64,000 nucleotides of DNA. It comes from Sipunculus nudus. Taxonomy: Eukaryota; Annelida; Sipuncula; Golfingiida; Sipunculidae. The notes beneath the pieces are model-generated. The model was given only the letters and a program-made list of their open reading frames with translations, had not been told where the DNA came from and did not search any database. Both the position numbers and the translations under genes were made by a program. The stretch spans positions 17,943,839-18,007,838 of the forward strand of contig CM049316.1 in NCBI GenBank assembly GCA_026874595.1, in the 5' to 3' direction. Shown here one piece after another: positions 59,261 to 64,000 of this stretch; position 1 is the first letter of the stretch, and every line of letters starts with the position of its first letter.

Positions 59261-60340
59261 TATATTTCGTCATTCCATATCCAACCCTCTGGCTCTGCCA
59301 TTTTGATTGAAACCAGTGCCACATGACCTGAAAACCTTTGTCCTATTGGATGAACGACATGATCCGCCCTTGCGATTGTTGTAATACTGTTTACACTACA
59401 CGACCCAACGATAATCGTAAGGGAAAAGTTTGACATGTCAAACTTTTTTTGTCGGCCGATTATCTGTTGCGACACGCGATTATCGCTGAAAAATGCTGTT
59501 TACACTACACGACAATCGCAGAGAAATGCTGAAAATTGTGAGCGACCTGCGATTGTCGTGTAGTGTAACCCCGGCTTTTTGTTGTTGTACGACTAGTTTA
59601 CGAGTGGTCGTAGGTATTCTTATGTGATCGGTAGCAATCGGAGCTACCGAGTAGTCGCAGACTTGTACCGACTTGTCGTACGATAGTTCGTGGGACAGGC
59701 TACGACCAGTTACCTAGTGGTTAAGTCTGGTCGCGACCGATCCCGACTAGTGGTACGACGAGTCGTATGTCGTGAGCACGTGACTGGCACACAGAGAGAT
59801 ACATACAAGGGCCAGATAAATTGGAATTTGTATGACCCATAGCATAAAATCCATACATGGAGAACTGAACTTTCATGCGCATGGCTGTGTGTACTGGAGG
59901 GCTATATAACCTAAAAATAGTAGAAATTTTGAAAAAAAGAACACACCTGAAATAGCTAGAAACTAGCTACATCTAAATACCCAATCGTTCTATGTATATT
60001 GTGTTCGTGGATATTCACAATGTAATCTGTATATCAAGCAGACCAAAAAATAAATAGTCACATTACTTGATGCAAAAAGGAAAATGTACAATGTAATTAT
60101 AATATTTTGTTGTATACAAAATATAACCAGTGTAGGTGACAGAACTTCAACTATTTTGTGGTCCGATATACCACCTGTTTATCGGACAATAAAAAGTTGT
60201 ACACACTCAAATACCCTTGTTCCGATATATCAATATATATATGGGTTTCACAATTAGCTCAGTTCCTCAGTTTACTCACAACATAATTCCTAATACGACC
60301 AGTCGTGCTTCCAGTCACTCATACTCTTTAGTACTCGTAA

Positions 60341-61115
60341 AGCCCGGCATACACGTTGCGACGCGACTCAACTCAACAGGTCAAAAACTGTTTAGTTGAG
60401 TTGAGTTGAGTCGCGTCGCAAGGTATATGCGCAAAAACGACCCGACTCAACCAGAGTCGGCACGAGTCGGCGTCAGTTTTTGGTTTCTGGCAGTGTCAGA
60501 AGAAAATCGTGTCCAGTTGAGTCGCGTCGTTCAGAAGCACAGTCAGCAACCAATCACATCTAGTTCTACGTCTCTGATCACATGAGTACCTCGGTCATGT
60601 GATCTTATAGGCCAAAATTGTATGGTGCAGAGAAAGACAAAATTACATAAAATGAGCACTATGCGCGTAATATATGAATAAATCTGTATAGCCAATGCCA
60701 TCAGTACAATGGCAGTGTAATATCAATATGCTTCATGTTCACGGATGTAGAATATAGTGTATATCACAGGAGATCGAATACTATTTTATAGATTTATATT
60801 AGGCCTATATCAAACTTAAATCATTCAGCTATGCGATGGGAAGATTTGAAAGGGCGAGATATAGATACATGCATGTATACTGATAATTAAAATGACATGT
60901 ATTAATGACTTTGCTTTTAAAAGTCACAAGCGTGTCACCATTTTTGTTGATTTGAATGTGCCGCCACTGCCGTCGATCCAGTTGAGTTGAGTCGGGTCGT
61001 TATGTGTATGCATTACAGTTTTCGTCAGTCTGCAGGGTCAAAAACTGGAAGAAACTGTAGGAAACTTGTGGAAACCTTTTCAGTTGGTCCCAGTTGAGTT
61101 GGGTCGCGTCGCAAC
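60341..61115. mobile_element. Nested foldback MITE with GTTGCGACGCGACTCAAC ends
   Basis: The left end is AGCCCGGCATACACGTTGCG, then ACGCGACTCAACTCAAC; within 60 bp the reverse complement follows (TTGAGTTGAGTCGCGTCGC), so the left end folds back on itself. The right end reads GAGTTGGGTCGCGTCGCAAC then GTGTA, an inverted match to the left end, but the terminal CCCGGC is lost or diverged. A second partial end (CAGTTGAGTTGAGTCGGGTC) lies about 100 bp inside. It has no transposase and sits in the right part of the outer element. Confidence 0.7.
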
Positions 61116-61478
61116 GTGTAGTTGTCCTCTGTGGTCGTATGACCGCTCGCACTGTCAGACCGACTACTCGTACGTAGCAAAGACAAGTCGGTAGTTATCC
61201 TACGACCAGTCGGTTGTTATCGTACGCCAGTCGGTAGTTGTCGCACGATATATCTACGATCGGTTGGTAGTAATCTAATGACTAGTCGAATGGTGATATT
61301 AAAATGCAGTCAGCCCGGTCCCTACAATTTCCACCGACTGATTACGACCGCTCGTAAAGTGGCCCCATGTCTGACCGTAAACCTAATCCCTTGCGACATG
61401 TCGCAGGTAATCGGCAACGACTAGACGTGACCATGTAGTCGTGATCGTAGGCAATCGGAGGCATATGTGACTGGGCCT

Positions 61479-62739
61479 TTAACCCGGTGACAACTGCACC
61501 TTGGGGTCCTGTAACCGTCCCCATTGCTGGGTTATACTATCGAGGAACCTCCGAAAGGTGCACTTGTTTATGAATGAAACACGGTCGTTATGCATGGCCT
61601 TCCCATTGAGCTTGCAGAGCGCTCGTCCTGGGTTGCGGCCGACCGTGAAAAATCTATCCCATACTAGAGGTATGTTCTATTCAAAACAGACTTCTTTCGG
61701 TTAGGAATTATGTTACGACCCTAACTACCCGTCTCAACTCTCAAAATTAAGCATCAAAATTTGTCACAATATTAAATACGTTTACATTACACGTTTACCA
61801 AATGTTACTATTTATCTCAAAACATTTATGTGCATGTAAATGGCTTAGAAACAATTCTATTAAAAACAACCTACTCTTTTCACCAGTTGAACACCTACAC
61901 AACTGGCCTATTAGGAAGCCCCATTGCAGTGTGGGTAAACGATATCGTCACCCATAAGCCCTAAAAATCCTAGTCGTAGCATTGTGAGCACGATTCGGAG
62001 CTTGAAGGATATTTTGACACATTTTGCCTGTCCGTTTGTTTTATAATTCATGTCAAACTCGATTCTCCCAAGGTTTCAATTAATCCAATCACAATCCAAA
62101 AATTCTTTAAAGCAAAATGAAGGAGGAAAATTGATCTGACGAAAATGTTGGTATTTATTATAACTAGTATTCGATCTCCTGTGATACACAATATATTCTA
62201 CATCCGTGAACATGAAGCATATTGATATTACACTGCCATTGTACTGATGGCATTTTATAAAATAATGCTGTATAAAAAGCTTTTCAGAAATTACGTTTTA
62301 GGGATCCCTGTGAAAGCATGAGATGACATGTCCTAATCAACTTGGCAATTCTTAAAAAATGATAATACGATGGATACTGCCTGAAATCATTCATGCGGGG
62401 ATATTTATTTTTGTGGTTGTGAAAGGAGAGATTATATTTAATTTAAATGAACTGACAATTGTCACATCGAATGTAGAGAGGAGTTATAGTTCATTACTTA
62501 AATCAATGAATCAACCAATTAAACCTGACCCGTCTAACAATCCTCGCTGAAATGTTAATATCTTACAAATGAAATAAGCATTAAATTGCTTTCTCAGTTC
62601 AACTGATAAAATGAACTTTATCTATTCTCAATTCCACTTCCTGTGCACCTTAGGTTAAAAATTTTCTAGAGTACATTAATATAATTTATACCCCTCTGTC
62701 AAGCTTTAAGGATACCCCGGGAGTCTTTAATGTGATTTA
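61479..62739. other. Unique DNA around the inverted fragment
   Basis: No gene recognised apart from the 88-bp inverted fragment at 62165-62252. A 67-codon frame at 61501 and a 63-codon frame at 62359 have no known domain. Confidence 0.5.
62165..62252 (-). repeat. Inverted fragment of the nested MITE interior
   Basis: These 88 bases are the reverse complement of 60695-60782 with two mismatches by my count. The source lies inside the nested MITE and this copy lies outside the whole transposon nest, 1.4 kb away. No MITE ends accompany it. Either another copy of the same family was truncated to this piece, or a small local inverted duplication occurred. Confidence 0.9.
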
Positions 62740-63172
62740 AGGTTACCCCCGCACTGAACAACCCCTCGCTGATTTCACCCAAAAGATATATGATGATCAT
62801 AAACCCATGATACATTATTGAATTAAACCACTTGAAGGACACGAGATTTAAAAACTGGAATCAATCTATGAAAAAGAAACTGTCGCAAGATGTTAATTAT
62901 ATTGTTAATTATATTTCTATTGACTCATACCTTCATCAAAGTGCATGACACATAACATTCAAACATAAAATATAGAAAGATTCAAACTAATTTGAAAAAT
63001 CCAGAAGAAAAAAGTTATATGAATTTTAAGCAAATTAACATAAAGAAATAACTGTGATTAGGGGGTAATCTGAAACAGAAGAGGGTAAACTGAGATCGAT
63101 TTGGGATAACATCGTCCCTCCCCCCCCCCCCCCCCCGGGGAATCCAGGAGCTCCGGTTATCTTAAATCGTCA
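62740..63172 (+). repeat. Dispersed repeat with GGTAATCTGAAATC tail, copy 3
   Basis: Full-length counterpart of 9470-9860. It has CCCCCGCACTGAACAACCCC, ATGATACATTATTGAATTAA, GAAACTGTCGCAAG, TTGACTCATACC, AACATAAAGAAATAACTG, then GGGGGTAATCTGAAACAG, GGTAAACTGAGATCGATT and a final GGTTATCTTAAATCGTC. A C17 run (63120-63136) interrupts the tail. Confidence 0.7.
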
Positions 63173-63539
63173 CAACGGTGCATACAGAGGAACGTGATGA
63201 TTTTCTAGGGTTATACTATAGCATGGTAAGGAAATCCCTTTACTGAATTTAAAATGGACTATGACTTTTTATTTATGGCCTAAATTTACGACCTTAAACA
63301 AGGATAATAATAGTTCATTTACCACGTTCATTTACTCGTGCATTTAAATTAGGAAAAAACTCTCAAGGATTCAATTGATCTTTACCATAACCGTAGAATC
63401 CTTTAAAGCAAGTCTTATATATGCCAGTCGTGGCAGTAAGAATAATTACCCCCATAGGTGTGTCATCTGCCTATAATATAGTTTATATCTTTGTACAAGC
63501 AATGATTCAGTATCATTAACATTAAGTATATTTATAAGT

Positions 63540-63826
63540 AATTATGTTTAATATCGTTAGTATTACTGTTTAAATAAATATCAGAAACGTGATTTATGAA
63601 AATTTTAAATAATTTTGTATACTTTTATACAATGATTTTATTATTGATGTGCAGATTTGTATATATATTTAACTGTACATATATGCTTATTGTTTGGCAT
63701 TGATATATGCTAAATCATGTATTCTATGATTATTGGGTTAGCCACGAACCCAATATTGAAACAGCTAATGCTGATCTGGCTATCCTGGGGAAAAATGCAT
63801 TATAAATAAATAAATAATAAATACAG
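63540..63826 (+). repeat. LINE-like 3' end with TAAA tail
   Basis: AT-rich sequence leads to CACGAACCCAATATTGAAAC, CTATCCTGGGGAAAAATGCA and a TTATAAATAAATAAATAATA tail. From memory this resembles the 3' untranslated regions and tails of CR1-like non-LTR elements in marine invertebrates. No reverse-transcriptase fragment is visible upstream, so the assignment rests on the tail alone. Confidence 0.4.
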
Positions 63827-64000
63827 CTGACATCACAATGACATTTGTATATCTGTCAGTTATACGTCCGTTCGTATCGCAGGCCATGACAGTGTAAATG
63901 CAGCCTAAACCAGGACTGGTTATAGACGCAAAAGGCTCAGATCGACGTAGATTATTGCGGTAGTATACTGCGAGTAAAATTCATTTGAGTAAATAACTTT

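Larger units (their letters stand above)
58200..59576 (+). mobile_element. PIF/Harbinger element with perfect 28-bp TIRs
   Basis: The first 28 bases (AGCCGGGGTTACACTACACG...) are matched exactly, inverted, at 59549-59576. If the ends are taken at the G, the left flank is TTA, the usual Harbinger target, and the right flank is TTT, so the duplication is imperfect. CTGTTTACACTACACGAC recurs inside the element in direct orientation (58289-58306, 59387-59404, 59496-59513). That suggests the right end is a composite of several truncated ends. The interior has a broken transposase fragment, then AT-rich DNA. It is inserted in the outer CGAC-rich element. Confidence 0.85.
57969..61478. mobile_element. 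Outer CGAC-rich TIR transposon holding two nested insertions
   Basis: The left end is GCCCCAGTCACACATGCGCC. The right end is, on the other strand, GGCCCAGTCACATATGCC. Each is followed by long stretches dense in TACGAC/GTCGTA strings (57990-58200; 59580-59770; 61130-61450). Two elements interrupt it: 58200-59576 and about 60341-61115. Without them the element is about 1.35 kb, and its middle (about 59790-60300) shows no transposase. This type of end suggests a non-autonomous PIF/Harbinger or related element. The target duplication is not clear by eye. Confidence 0.7.

Noticed and set aside
58947-59306. 119-codon plus-strand open frame, the longest in the window
   Set aside because: It is a translation of TA/TAT-rich low-complexity DNA inside a Harbinger element: Tyr, Ile and Leu repeats without a domain.

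Overview
The window is 64 kb of AT-rich eukaryotic DNA, almost certainly from an animal nuclear genome and most likely a marine bivalve mollusc. The reasons are: no dense long open frames (the longest are about 100-120 codons and mostly run through microsatellites); many TA, ATT, TC and poly-G/C simple repeats; a decayed CR1/L2-type LINE; a PIF/Harbinger transposon; solo-LTR-like elements; and dispersed repeats of kinds I remember from bivalve and other marine invertebrate sequence (the block ending GGACAGACGGACAGACGACGG, and the family ending in TTTCTAGTT). The taxon is an inference, not read from a marker gene. I see no host protein-coding exon I can name, no functional tRNA or rRNA, no CRISPR array and no operon. 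The window reads as intergenic or intronic DNA shaped by transposons.

Layout. 0-9 kb: AT-rich, with a 54-bp near-perfect palindrome (2573-2626), a long imperfect inverted repeat (about 3.83-4.16 kb) and an AT-rich block bounded by inverted ATGTGTAAAACTCGGAAG motifs (6.75-8.8 kb). 9-17.1 kb: a dispersed repeat ending in degenerate GGTAATCTGAAATC units (9.47-9.86 kb), a 17-bp perfect hairpin (10.44-10.51 kb), then a diverged duplicated block: unit C (10.57-10.96 kb), unit A (13.32-14.83 kb) and unit B (14.85-17.12 kb). A and B carry LINE 3' ends on the minus strand. 18-24.7 kb: a GACTCG-rich repeat, an LTR-like element, a GC-richer orphan block, a head-to-head pair of the window's most widespread motif (about 130 bp, six copies) and an interleaved inverted repeat at 24.5-24.7 kb. 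25-34 kb: a CGAC-rich transposon fragment, two copies of a 200-bp repeat, and a degenerate array (28.9-30.06 kb) with two perfect AGGTCA-N3-TGACCT palindromes. 34-47 kb: mostly unique sequence with regulatory-looking clusters (forkhead plus CCAAT duplicated at 41.3-41.4 kb; X-box plus CRE at 42.55-42.6 kb) and a tRNA-derived SINE-like head at about 41.0 kb. 47-57 kb: unique sequence, a small possible secreted-peptide frame (49.85-50.09 kb), a solo LTR with a 4-bp target duplication (50130-51046) and microsatellites. 57.97-61.48 kb: a transposon nest, with a Harbinger element (28-bp perfect inverted ends and a broken transposase N-terminus) and a second foldback element both inserted in an outer CGAC-rich element. 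The end of the window has another copy of the 9.5-kb repeat and a LINE-like tail.

No gene set works together here; the relationships are between repeat copies. The best leads are the 130-bp motif family, the receptor-type palindromes inside a repeat array, the transposon nest with its 98%-identical inverted fragment outside, and two short signal-peptide-like frames that would need transcript evidence.
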